Of a stretch of 25,309 nt of DNA, positions 1-9,304 are shown piece by piece. Under the pieces are notes generated by a model, which ran no database searches, was not told the DNA's origin, and saw nothing but the letters and a program-made list of their open reading frames with translations. Source of the DNA: Gnetum montanum (Eukaryota; Streptophyta; Gnetopsida; Gnetales; Gnetaceae); assembly GCA_015680685.1 (NCBI GenBank), contig MNCI01003297.1, positions 747,418 through 772,726 on the forward strand. Direction: 5' to 3'. The position numbers and the translations under genes were made by a program. Position 1 is the first letter of the stretch, and each line of letters begins with the position of its first letter.

Positions 1-518
1 GTCAAGGAATCGGCTACTCATCGCTAGGCTAGAACGTGTGATAAGTATGAATTGGCTACGAGCATCGCTAGGCTAATCAAGGAATCAGCTGCTTATCACA
101 CTTAGGCTAAATAGGTGCCTCAGTACGACCACTTCAAGCACTTGCATTACGTGTGGTGATCCCAGTAACGATTAGCGTTTGGTAGCCACAGTTGCATAGT
201 TCAAGGTGTGTCCGGTAAGAGGGAACGGATGATGACGCTAGTTAATTTAGACTTAGGACATTAGTTAGAGTTAGTTAGTTTCTCAACCCTTTCCTTCATA
301 GCTTAGGAGATAAACTGAAAAATGCCAAAAAAATCATATACCTCAGACTTGCTTAACCATACACTGTGACACATACAAGCAAGCCTGGGAAGACAACGAA
401 CGATTAACCCCAAGCGTTCCTTGTGGCATTAAGGCATTTAGTCTGCGGAGTTCGACTGGATCGCGCGTACACGCTCGTATTCGTATGGTTGAGTGTAGGG
501 GTACCTCGCCACTCATCA
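1..518 (+). mobile_element. LTR copy A, 3' part, gypsy-type family
   Basis: This is the 3' portion of an LTR cut by the window start. It aligns by eye with 23200-23646 and with the reverse complement of 20592-21080. Shared blocks include GGTGCCTCAGTAcGACCACTT, the AACGATTAGC and GTAGCCACA segments, the TCATATACCTC box and the terminal GTTGAGTGTAGGGGTACCTC...CTCATCA. The LTR ends in CA at 518. No primer-binding site follows, so this is a 3' LTR, a solo LTR or a truncated copy. Positions 1-110 contain a local duplication of CAAGGAATCRGCT...AGGCTA that is absent from copy C. Confidence 0.85.
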
Positions 519-1200
519 ACTGCAGTAACCACCATTATATCCTATGGCATAGTTGCAAGGGTCACAGTTGCCATTACATATTGGCTTCTTGTATTTTTCC
601 TTTTTTGGGCTATTTTCAATGGGGAAAATCATAGATCCATTTTCACATGGAGGTTTTAGGGTTGTGCACAAAGTTTTCAACATGTGGGGTTTTGGGGCTA
701 GGCACTGGCTAGGGCACATGCATGGGCTAGGGCTTAGGGTGCATAAGGGATCAGGGTTTAGGCCTCTATTAGTTGTGATGAGACTATAAGTATTTCAGTA
801 GTAGTGAGGACATGAGGGCAAGCATTGCAGGGTGGGGTCTATTGCATTTTTTTTTTCTATTTTTCTATGGCAGTGGTGGAGGCACAAACTACCATGATGG
901 GGGCAAGGTGAGGCTCAATTGGGCACAATGCTATGGGGAGACTATGCTCTCCACAACCATAAGACCACACTCTCCATGCGTTGAGAGCATAGTTGTAGGG
1001 AAAGTGCTTGGCAAAATGTGTAGTCCAGAGTTAGCCAAATTTTATAGTTTTTTGGGACTATGGTCTCCACTAAGGTAGTCTAGAGTTAGAAAATTTTTTG
1101 TATTTTTTAAACTACGCTCTCCATTGAGGTAGTTTAGAGTTAGTAAAATTTTTGCCCAAAATTTTTTCAACTATGCACGATGCTAAACTTGAAAAACGTA
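519..1200. other. Unassigned flank with motif repeats, no gene seen
   Basis: No primer-binding site follows LTR A and the short frames here look random. From about 940 onward the motif ACTAYGCTCTCCA and its reverse complement recur (941, 964, 983 reversed, 1057, 1111). The same motif is dense at 4930-7110, so this stretch may derive from a related element. Several AGGGTTTAGG-like strings at 650-760 are scattered and do not form a telomeric array. Confidence 0.4.
1021..1185. repeat. Tandem repeat, ~55 bp unit, three copies
   Basis: Units begin TAGTCCAGAGTTAG (1021-1075), TAGTCTAGAGTTAG (1076-1129) and TAGTTTAGAGTTAG (1130 to about 1185). Each continues with a T-rich stretch and then a CTAYGSTCTCCAYTRAGG-like segment, which is degenerate in the last unit. 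Each unit therefore carries one copy of the window-wide ACTAYGCTCTCCA motif. Confidence 0.75.
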
Positions 1201-1596
1201 GCATTAAGCCTATAGAAATGTGATGTACCCTAGTGAGTGCTAGGAACATGATGTCCTACACTTGTGGGGCCCTAGAGTGTATTACCAAAATTGCATTTCT
1301 GCTAGCTTATGTTAATAATTTTATAATATGTATGTTAAAATTTTGCATCTATGTGTGTACACTAATGCTTTGCCTATTGCTTGATGACTGCAAGGTGCTG
1401 CTGAAGCCTGTTCTGATAGTGGTTGAGCTTGTAGGCAACTTATGTTGCATGAGTGAACCTATCCCTAATATGCTTGCACTCGATATGCGGGTGGACCATT
1501 AAGTGGTATGGTTCTGACCAGGAGCCTGGGAGTTCCTATAATACCTACTACAGTAATTCAATGTGATCATGTGATCACACTTGGTAGTGAAGGTTG

Positions 1597-3110
1597 CTAG
1601 CACCATCATTGAGACATTGCTACTCGAGGCTAACCAAAGCATCTTAAAGTTTGTCTTAGATGAGTTCATTGCTAATGTTGATAGGGTAGGTGGTTTGGGT
1701 AGAGGTTCTAGGAGTGCTCAACAGCTATCCATGGTATGATGCATGATAAGGTTTACCTATTATAACAAGAGAAACACCCTTTTTATTGTGCTGTAGGTGC
1801 ATACCATGTTTCAGAACCCACCTAGAACCATATATTGTGCTAGAGGGTAAGAGTTTTTATGGATTCTAAAGTGCTTTTTGCTACTTGCTCATGTTAACTC
1901 GCTAATGACTTGTGGTTAATGCTAGGTTCAAAGTTGATGATGAAGGCCTGCATGATGAGGCGAATTCTCTAGCCTTAACTCGCACTACCTTGGAGGTGTT
2001 CTCATCATGCACAAATGTTTAGGTAGAACGGATTGAGTAGGTAGGCACAATTTGGAGGCCTACCCTCTCGACACTCGAAGGCATACAAGCAATGCAGGAT
2101 CCACGACTAGTTGGATGAGGAGTGGGCTACTAGTGAGATTAACATTAAGGAGATGCTTGCAGCATCACCCCCTTCTCACATCCCATTTGTACTATGTACG
2201 TATCTATGTTTTGGCTCATGCAGTTACCTGTCCATGCCTTTCAGTTTGCCTCATTTGCATGATGCTAATGTTGTTTTTCTTTATGTTACAACAACGGTTG
2301 CCCCATCTAAGGTGATGGTGATCACCATGGGTCGCATAGAGGCTACCCTCATCATGAAATATGGTGATGTGAAGAGTGTGCAACACTAGCTATGCCATAA
2401 TGCGCTAGATGCACTAATAGCTCAGCTCACACATGCTAGGTTAATGGACCTATTATTGGCCCTTAGTTCGGGTATCTTGGTGGCTAAAATGGTCACCATC
2501 ATTGACTCCTTCAGTAGAAATGTTAGGTAGTATGTGGCGTGATAGTAGTGTTGGACCTCAATAAGGCCTTCTTTGCTAATCTCTTTGGCATCCTTGCTGA
2601 TGGCCTAATGATTGTTGATAAGGCTAGCATGGAGGTGGATCACAAAGATAGTGATAGGCCAGACGATAGGTGATGCATGGCTGAAATTAATTATGCCAGG
2701 TATTGGTTAGTTGTTTGGGGCAAGAACGAAGCTACGCATGAGGTGATTGAACAATGGATGCAGATGGACTTATTAGCAGGAAAAATCAAGACTAGAAGGA
2801 TTACAGTCCAAAAGTGTACCAGTGGAATCAAACTCAAAAGTATCATAAGCACCACTACAAGTAAGAATGTGAAGCATACCATAAAAATTATAGAGATGAG
2901 TTTGTAGAGCATTGATGCCAAAAGATATTTCTTGATACAATCAGTGCAACACAGGCTTACGAACTATTCAAAAGCAAAGTAGTGGTGAGTGGAACCTAGA
3001 CAGATCACTATACTTTCCAAAGAGGTAACTTCTGTAAGGTTTTCATTAGGGTTGCCATCATGGATAATCATAGAAAAGGAAAAAACCATTGCAGTTATTG
3101 ATCTTGGTAA
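1597..3110 (+). pseudogene. Unrecognised decayed protein-coding region
   Basis: Several long stretches read as ordinary protein on the + strand, broken by stops and frame changes. From 1597 comes a segment starting ASTIIETLLLEANQSILKFV. From 1927 comes FKVDDEGLHDEANSLALTR followed by two TAGs. From 2111 a frame of about 92 codons opens with DEEWATSEINIKEMLAASPP and continues past a TAG into ALDALIAQLTHARLMDLLLA. From about 2545 comes a segment with LNKAFFANLFGILADGLMIV. From 2677 comes MAEINYARYWLVVWGKNEAT, then a shifted frame with ECEAYHKNYRDEFVEH. Two stretches, 1738-1797 and 1847-1925, have GT...AG ends and could be introns. I cannot assign a family. Alternatives are an old host gene, an uncommon transposon protein or an integrated viral gene. 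Even if one piece is spurious, the run of non-repetitive, mixed-composition peptides is unlike the neighbouring noncoding DNA. Confidence 0.4.
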
Positions 3111-3169
3111 GGATGACTAGACAGAATTATTAGAAGATGAAATCCTCCAGCAATGCCTTCATTTTCTCT

Positions 3170-4836
3170 TTTTTACTCCTAGGATCATTCATAATTCACA
3201 CAACTTCACCAATGTGGGCTAAAATTAGAATATTCCAAGGACAAGGCAAAACTAGAAATTTCTCCTTAACATTGACAAACCAAGCTATGAATTACTTGCA
3301 CTCAATGTCAAACACTCGGAGTGTGTCTTGTAGCACTTGTTAGTTCATTCTTTTGGCCAGGTTCTCTACGAATGATCTCTAAGAGGTAAATTTTACCTCG
3401 AGAACATTGAGTTCAACATTTTCCACTGTAAGTTTTTGCTTGGTGTCTTTATGATTTTTGAACTTAGCCTCATACAATAAGTATGAGCTTGCCACTTGTT
3501 TTTCAAGCTCAGACCATAGTCGTTCGATAGTTATTATCACCAGGTTTGCATAGTAGAGATTGGACAACTCCATTTATTTAGTTATCTCTTCAATATGCAA
3601 CTCCTTCATGCAGATTTCTAACTTACTGTAGGCATCAATCCCATCAATGATGGGTTGCCACATTTCTCTACCTTGCTGGAGGTACTAGAGAGCTTCATTA
3701 ACCTTTACCTTCACTAGTTGGATATGTTTTTCATTCACCTCTTTCTATAGGCCAACCTGGTATCTATAATGATTGTTTACTTTTTTGAATTTTATAGCTT
3801 CATTTTTCCAAGTAGCAATCTCGATGGCTAATTTCTAGCGTAAGGCATGGATCTTCTCCATGAAGAGATTATGATTCTCTATTACCAATCTCCTCAATTT
3901 GGTGTTTTCTTTGGCAAGCTACTCTTGCTATTGATGGATGAATTCTTCTAACTATTGTTTTTGTGCATCAATGTTTCACAGTTGATGGTTCTCTATAGTT
4001 TAAGGTCTCATTTTCCTAGCATGTCTACATCAAGTCACTCCATACTGAATGGGTTTCTCTTCTACTATAGACTAATTGAAGACCCCCATAACCAATTCTC
4101 CCTCAACCTACTTTAGCTATTCTTGAAGTTATTGAAAAGCTTCATCTTGTGTCAATGCCGAGTTGATAAAACAGGGTCAGTAATTTAGGCATGCAACTCG
4201 ACAAATTTTGCAGCTAAGCATTGATTATGTGCTTGAGCCATTTTAATTTTTCCTTCTAAGATGAGGCACTTGCCCTTTGCCTCCAGCAACTTAGACTGGG
4301 TTGCAGTGATGGTATCTAAAAAATCAAAGATATTTGGTATCTGTTGCCTAGTTCCCACTAATTGGTCTAGCAGTTCTTCTTACTGGGCTATAATTAATCT
4401 CCTACTAATTATCCCTATGTGTAGAAACATCTAGTTTAGGCACCATAGGTGCATTTAATGCCTTAGTAACTTGATTAGCAACAATCTTTGTAGTTGTCTC
4501 TTACCCTTGGTGTTGCATCACTAATATAGTTGCCTCCTCATCCTTCTCCGAGCACATCGAAGAGGAAGCAGCCTTCCCAAATATTTCTAGGAATAGATAA
4601 TGCTAAGAGAGAGACACCATCACCTCTTGAGCACTTGGATTTGACCTTGAAGGCAATTGCATTCGTTAGGCAAATAGCATTGATCCACCTCCCTTTGTCT
4701 GGTTGATTGTGCAACCCATTTCTCTAAGGTGACTCATAGCTAGTCTGTACACAAATTGATCTCCACTACTAGTTCCTGCCTGTTGCTCCCATTGTTGCAA
4801 GAGCTACTCTTAGATTTTTTGCATGTGCTCAACCAT
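3170..4836 (-). pseudogene. Decayed coiled-coil ORF, left-arm copy
   Basis: This is the minus-strand equivalent of the ORF at 7205-8870. The presumed start codon complements 4834-4836. The longest open piece is 3379-3573 (64 residues, beginning MELSNLYYANLVIITIERL). The copy carries most of the same in-frame stops as the right-arm copy, plus private ones such as CAA to TAA in the CAACACCAAGGG region near 4500. The ORF was therefore already dead when the repeat arose, or gene conversion has homogenised the arms. I do not recognise the protein. It is rich in K, E, Q and L with heptad-like spacing. Confidence 0.6.
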
Positions 4837-4928
4837 AGTGTGGACCTCTAGTGTTTACTCATGAGTAGGTGGTTAAAACACTACCAAATCCAAACTATAG
4901 CATCCTAGCTACAGTTTTTTTTATAATT

Positions 4929-5135
4929 ATTGGGACTACGCTCTTCACTACCCTAGAGTGTAGTGAACCTCTCATGAAGAGGATAGTCAACATGAAGGCC
5001 AATTTTGCAATTTTTTCTAAGTGTCAGTACAAAGCTAGTTATTGCAGATTTTTCTTAAGTGTTGGGACTATGCTCTCCACTAGCCCAGAGTGTAGTCAGC
5101 CTCTCATGGAGAGTGTAGTTAATTAAAAGCTAGTT
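4929..5135 (-). repeat. Minisatellite, left-arm copy (about two units)
   Basis: This is the inverted counterpart of the ~94 bp units at 6792-7110. It contains GGGACTACGCTCTTCACTA (from about 4931), AGAGTGTAGT, CTCATGAAGAGGATAGTC, then GGGACTATGCTCTCCACTA (from about 5064), AGAGTGTAGTC and CTCATGGAGAGTGTAGTT. Each unit carries the motif in both orientations, so each unit can fold on itself. Confidence 0.75.
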
Positions 5136-5992
5136 GTCAATCCATCATGAGATTCACAGGGTTGTCAATCTTAGTCTCTTATTGGATAGGCAAGATATCA
5201 AGTACATTTGAAACTAACACCAGAGGTTGATCTAGGTTCATGGTTGCAAATTGAGTTGTAAGGGGAAAATGTGGAGGTTCTTGGTTGTAAAATATAGTGG
5301 ACCAAGTTGAAACTAACTTTGTTTCAGCTGATAGAATTGACTACACTCTCCACTATAGAGAGCTTACTATATTATCTATGCTGACTATTCTCTCCATGAC
5401 AAAGAGTTGACTACGCTATCTATGTTGGAGACACCTACACTCCAACTGAGAACAACGGGAACTTAGAAAAATAGTAGAAAGAATTGTTGTTTGGGGTTAC
5501 TACATAGGGTCCAGAGGGGATTGACTACAAGGTTCATTCTACACCAATGGGTCAATGGACAACTACAATGTAGAGAGCTCTTAAAACGTCCTCAATAGAG
5601 TTTGAAAACAGGAGGCTAGGCCCTCTTTTTAGCACCAGAAACTGTAACGACTAAAAATGTTGGTGGCTGGAACATTGAGGTTCACAGGTGCACAGCTTAA
5701 CCCTAAATCTGCACAAGGGCTTGCTAGAGGCAGAGATGAGATGTCTTAAACAATCTTATTGATCAAATAGGGACTTATCAGATGCAACTAAGGTGCAGCA
5801 TGGTTAGTTGTGATGCTAATGCAAAATGATGCTAAGTGTTCAAGTGGTGTCAACGGTGTTAGTGGGGTTGAGCGTAGTCAAGATTTTTAGTGAAAATAAG
5901 GGTGTCAATGTATAGAGATTACTGTCCAAGTGTAGTTTTAGGTGCAAATATGTGGTGAAATAGCAAAAAATGCAAATAAAGATGCTAAAAAT

Positions 5993-6033
<41 letters not shown>

Positions 6034-6904
6034 CGAAACACCACCCCAAATGGAGTTGAGTGTAGTTAACACTAAAAAGAGTTAGAAAGTACATGATGTA
6101 CAATAGGCATAGTGGAAAATGTAGTCATAATCTCAGGCATGTCTAGCCATGAAGACTAATGTTCCATCGAGGTGTCTACATCTACTAGGTTGGTTGCCAT
6201 GGTGTACCATTGATTATGGTGTTCTGGTGAACTATGGTGGGCTATGGTGGTCTACAACTTTGCCTCTCTTTGGTTCACCGAAATTCCTTTAGTTTGTCAA
6301 CTCTTTGATTTATGAACCCAAACTTGCCAACCCTGAAAATGTTGAGGGAAATCATATTTATAGGCTTAGGGTTAGCACGAAATGTAGGATGGTTGCCATG
6401 TGGCAAAGGAAATAGTTGGAACTACCCTGGCATCGAACTATGCTATCCATAGGGCTAGTGGTGTTATGCTTTGTTGAACTCTATAAGACTATAAGACTGT
6501 GACTATGCTGCCAACTATATGTGTATGTCAAGAAGATTGTGAAGTACCTAAAAAATGAAATTTTGGAGACTATGCTTCAGGACTACGTTCTCCACTATCT
6601 TACATGGGGTTGAGCGTAGCTACAATTTTGGGGCAAAAAGAAGATACAAAAAAGAAGCATTTTGCTAACTACGCTTGCCAAAGATGAGTTGGAGCTGAGC
6701 TGAGTGGTGTTGCCTTCTGTGGAGGCCACTAGAGACTGTTCCTACTGACTATGCTTGACTATGCTCTGGATTGGGGAACAACATAGTCGCACACTTAGAA
6801 AAATTTGTAAATAATGGCTATGTGCTAACTATGCTCTCTATGGGAGGCTCACTACGCTCCTAATTGGGATGAGTGTAGTCCCAACACTTGTCAAAACTTG
6901 TGGA
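5136..6904. other. Inverted-repeat spacer with dispersed motif copies
   Basis: No intact gene is visible. ACTAYGCTCTCCA-like motifs occur in both orientations (for example 5339, 5386, 5408, 5870 reversed, 6580, 6611 reversed, 6826). Read on the minus strand, about 5150-5330 gives a short protein-like stretch starting MNLDQPLVLVSNVLDILPIQ. This may be the N-terminal side of the left-arm ORF separated from it by the minisatellite, but that is speculative. The right end of the spacer is one more unit of the minisatellite that continues into the right arm. Confidence 0.5.
5995..6031. repeat. (AG)n microsatellite, ~18 units
   Basis: An uninterrupted AG dinucleotide run of 37 bases lies in the spacer of the inverted repeat. 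It is probably length-variable between individuals. Confidence 0.95.
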
Positions 6905-7110
6905 AACTAGCTTTTGATTGACTACACTCTTCATGAGAGGCTGACTACACTCTGGGCTAGTGGAGAGCATAGTCCCAACACTTAAGAAAAATTTGCAGTA
7001 ACTAGCTTTGTGCTGACACTTAGGAAAAATTGCAAAATTGGCCTTCGTGTTGACTATCCTCTTCATGAGAGGTTGACTAAACTCTAGGGTAGTGAAGAGC
7101 GTAGTCCCAA
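6792..7110 (+). repeat. Minisatellite, ~94 bp units (93, 94, 38 partial, 94)
   Basis: Units start CACTTag/CACTTgt/CACTTaa/CACTTag at 6792, 6885, 6979 (short, 38 bp) and 7017, and end GTAGTCCCAA at 6884, 6978 and 7110. Full units contain GACTACACTCTTCATGAG-like and GAGAGCATAGTC-like segments, which are inverted copies of one motif. The array crosses the inner edge of the inverted repeat, because unit 1 lies in the spacer. Tandem repeats between the coding region and 3' LTR are a known property of plant Tat/Ogre-type elements, which fits this position upstream of LTR D. Confidence 0.85.
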
Positions 7111-8893
7111 TAATTATAAAAAAAAACTATAGCTAGGATGCTGTAGTTTGGATTTGGTGGTGTTTTAATCACCTACTCATGAGTAAACACTGGAGGTCCA
7201 CACTATGGTTGAGCACATGCAAAAAATCTAAGAGTATCTCTTGCAACAATGGGAGAAGCGGGTAGGAACTAGTGGTGGAGACCAATTTGTGTACAGACTA
7301 GCTATGAGTCACCTTAGAGAAATGGGTTGCACAATCAACCAGACAAAGGGAGGTGGATCAATGCTATTTGCCTAACGAATGCAGTTGCCTTCAAGGTCAA
7401 ATCCAAGTGCCCAAGAGGTGATGGTGTCTCTCTCTTAGCATTATCTATTCCTAGAAATATTTGGGAAGGCTGCTTCCTCTTTGATGTGCTTGGAGAAGGA
7501 TGAGGAGGCAACTATATTAGTGATGCAACACCAAGGGCAAGAGACAACTACAGAGATTTTTGCTAATCAAGTTACTAAGGCATTAAATGCACCTATGGTG
7601 CCTAAACTAGATGTTTCTACACATAGGGATAATTAGTACGAGATTAATTGTAGCCCAGTAAGAAGAACTGCTAGATCGATTAGTGGGATCTAGGCAACAG
7701 ATACCAAATATCTTTGATTTTTTAGATACCATCACTGCAACCCAGTCTAAGTTGCTGGAGGCAAAGGGCAAGTGCCTCATCTTAGAAGGAAAAATTAAAA
7801 TGGCTCAAGCACATAATCAATGCTTAGCTGCAAAATTTGTCGAGTTGCATGCCTAAATTACTGACCCTGTTTTATCAACTCGGCATTGACACAAGATGAA
7901 GCTTTTCATCGACTTCAAGAATAGCTAAAGTAGGTTGAGGGAGAATTGGTTATGGGGGTCTTCAATTAGTCTATAGTAGAAGAGAAAATCATTCAGTATG
8001 GAGTGACTTGATGTAGACATGCTAGGAAAATGAGACCTTAGACTATAGAGAACCATTACTTGTGAAACATTGATGCACAAAAACAATAGTTAGAAGAATT
8101 CATCCATCAATAGCAAGAGTAGCTTGCCAAAGCAAACACCAAATTGAGGAGATTAGTAATAGAGAATCATAATCTCTTCATGGAGAAGATCCATGCCTTA
8201 CGCCAGAAATTAGCCATCGAGATTGCTACTTGGAAAAATGAAGCTATAAAATTCAAAAAAGTAAAAAATCATTACAGATACCAGGTTGGCCTATAGAAAG
8301 AGGTGAATGAAAAACATATCCAACTAGTGAAGGCAAAGGTTAATGAAGCTTTCTAGTAGCTCTAGCAAGGTAGAGAAATGTGGCAACCCATCATTGATGG
8401 GATTGATGCCTACAATAAGTTAGAAATCTGCATGAAGGAGTTGCATATTGAAGAGATGACTAAATAAATGGAGTTGTCCAATCTCTACTATGCAAACCTG
8501 GTGATATTGACTATCGAACGACTATGGTCTGAGCTTGAAAAACAAGTGGCAAGCTCATACTTATTGTATGAGGCCAAGTTCAAAAATCATAAAGACACCA
8601 AGCAAAAACTTAAAGTGGAAAATGTTGAACTCAATGTTCTCGAGGTAAAATTTACCTCTTAGAGATCAGTCATAGAGAACCTGGCCAAAAGAATGAACTA
8701 ACAAGTGCTGGAAGACACACTCCGAGTGTTTGACATTGAGTGCAAGTAATTCATAGCTTGGTTTGTCAATGTTAAGGAGAAATTTCTAGTTTTGCCTTGT
8801 CCTTGGAATATTCTAATTTTAGCCCACATCGGTGAAGTTGTGTGAACCATGAACAATCGTAGGAGTAAAAAAGAGAAAATGAAGGCATTGCTG
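6905..8893 (+). repeat. Right arm of ~2 kb inverted repeat
   Basis: This arm is the inverted partner of 3148-5135. Unlike the left arm it continues about 60 bp downstream into a polypurine tract and the start of LTR D. It is therefore best read as the natural 3' internal part of that element, and the left arm as the rearranged copy. Confidence 0.9.
7205..8870 (+). pseudogene. Decayed coiled-coil accessory ORF of an LTR element
   Basis: A frame starting MVEHMQKI at 7205 can be followed for roughly 550 codons with two apparent frameshifts (near 7640 and 7890) and many in-frame stops. Most stops are TAG or TAA where a Gln codon would fit. For example, in about 8090-8130 the reading EEFIHQ-stop-QE-stop-LAKANTK implies lost CAG codons, and about 8354-8366 has TAG TAG CTC TAG. 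Most of the predicted protein is Lys/Glu/Gln/Leu-rich and suggests a long coiled coil. The best-preserved piece is 8468-8662 (MELSNLYYANLVILTIERL...). There are no zinc knuckle, protease, RT or integrase motifs. The ORF has the same orientation as LTR D and ends just before its polypurine tract, which is the place of an additional ORF downstream of pol or the body of a non-autonomous element. I do not recognise the family. Confidence 0.6.
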
Positions 8894-8953
8894 TATGAAT
8901 GGCAAGGTGAAAAGAAATCAAGGATGAAAATCAAGGATATAAACTTGCCATTT

Positions 8954-8966
8954 AGTCATGGGGATA
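8954..8966 (+). promoter_or_regulatory. Polypurine tract of element D
   Basis: AGTCATGGGGATA lies directly before the LTR start TGATGAG. The same string in reverse complement (AGTCATGGGGGTA then TGATGAG) adjoins LTR B. Two independent copies of this PPT-LTR junction support both LTR boundaries and mark both as 3' LTRs. Confidence 0.75.
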
Positions 8967-8987
8967 TGATGAGTCTTAGTTTGTTGT

Positions 8988-9103
8988 GTTGACTGGGCCC
9001 CATCAACTAGGCCCCGTTGACATAGTCTATTGAGTTGACACAGCCCCATCGACTAGGACCTGTCAACATAGTCTATTATGTTAACATAGCCCCATCGATG
9101 TAG
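8988..9103 (+). repeat. U3 tandem repeat of LTR D, 46 bp unit
   Basis: Two full units (8988-9033 and 9034-9079) and a partial third start GTTGAC or GTTAAC and contain GCCCCATCRACTAGG and CATAGTCTATT. Each full unit also has a GTTGAC/GTCAAC-type inverted pair. The array lies just upstream of the TATA box, the usual place for LTR enhancer repeats. Confidence 0.75.
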
Positions 9104-9118
9104 GGGTCTATCCTGGAC

Positions 9119-9126
9119 TATAAATA
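9119..9126 (+). promoter_or_regulatory. TATA box of LTR D
   Basis: TATAAATA sits about 152 bp into the LTR. The distance to the AATAAA at 9299 is 180 bp, close to the 175 bp in LTR C and about 174 bp in LTR B, so the pair is a conserved promoter/terminator module of the family. Confidence 0.7.
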
Positions 9127-9298
9127 CATGCTCACTAGCTACATTTATGGCATCTAGTTTTCCAAGTAGTATCAGAGCTCTTGCAATTTTTTCATTTGAA
9201 AGTTAGAATATTTTTCCTGAGTGCTCACAACAAGAGTCACTGAGTGCATAGATCTTTATTTGAGCATTATTGTACCTAAGCACGATAGTGTGTGCGGA

Positions 9299-9304
9299 AA
9301 TAAA
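9299..9304 (+). promoter_or_regulatory. Poly(A) signal of LTR D
   Basis: AATAAA occurs within the conserved AATAAAGATGA block shared with LTRs B and C, placing it in the R region. Confidence 0.55.

Larger units (their letters stand above)
3148..5135 (-). repeat. Left arm of ~2 kb inverted repeat
   Basis: This arm is nearly the reverse complement of 6905-8893. Homology starts at CAGCAATGCC (3148, pairing with 8893) and ends at AAAAGCTAGTT (5135, pairing with 6905). The arms are about 1988 and 1989 bp and, from long stretches compared by eye, mostly identical apart from scattered substitutions. Outside both boundaries the sequences are unrelated. The arm lacks the polypurine tract and LTR that adjoin the right arm. 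Confidence 0.9.

Noticed and set aside
650-760. Interstitial telomere-like strings (TTTAGGG variants)
   Set aside because: Copies are isolated, irregularly spaced and imperfect, with no head-to-tail array.
423-1502. Four short + strand frames and one minus frame between LTR A and 1502
   Set aside because: They overlap LTR sequence or tandem repeats and show no coherent protein features. Only the stretch after about 1380 might belong to the decayed gene downstream.
3148-8893. The inverted repeat as terminal inverted repeats of a DNA transposon
   Set aside because: There is no terminal motif, no target duplication at 3148/8893 and no transposase in the spacer. The right arm runs directly into a PPT and LTR, so it is internal retroelement sequence.
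9167-9180. TAGTATCAGAGCTC looks like an initiator-tRNA-Met primer-binding site (TGGTATCAGAGC)
   Set aside because: It lies inside LTR D and aligns with GAAGTAGC-GAAGCTCT in LTR C, where nothing similar to a PBS exists. The resemblance is by chance.
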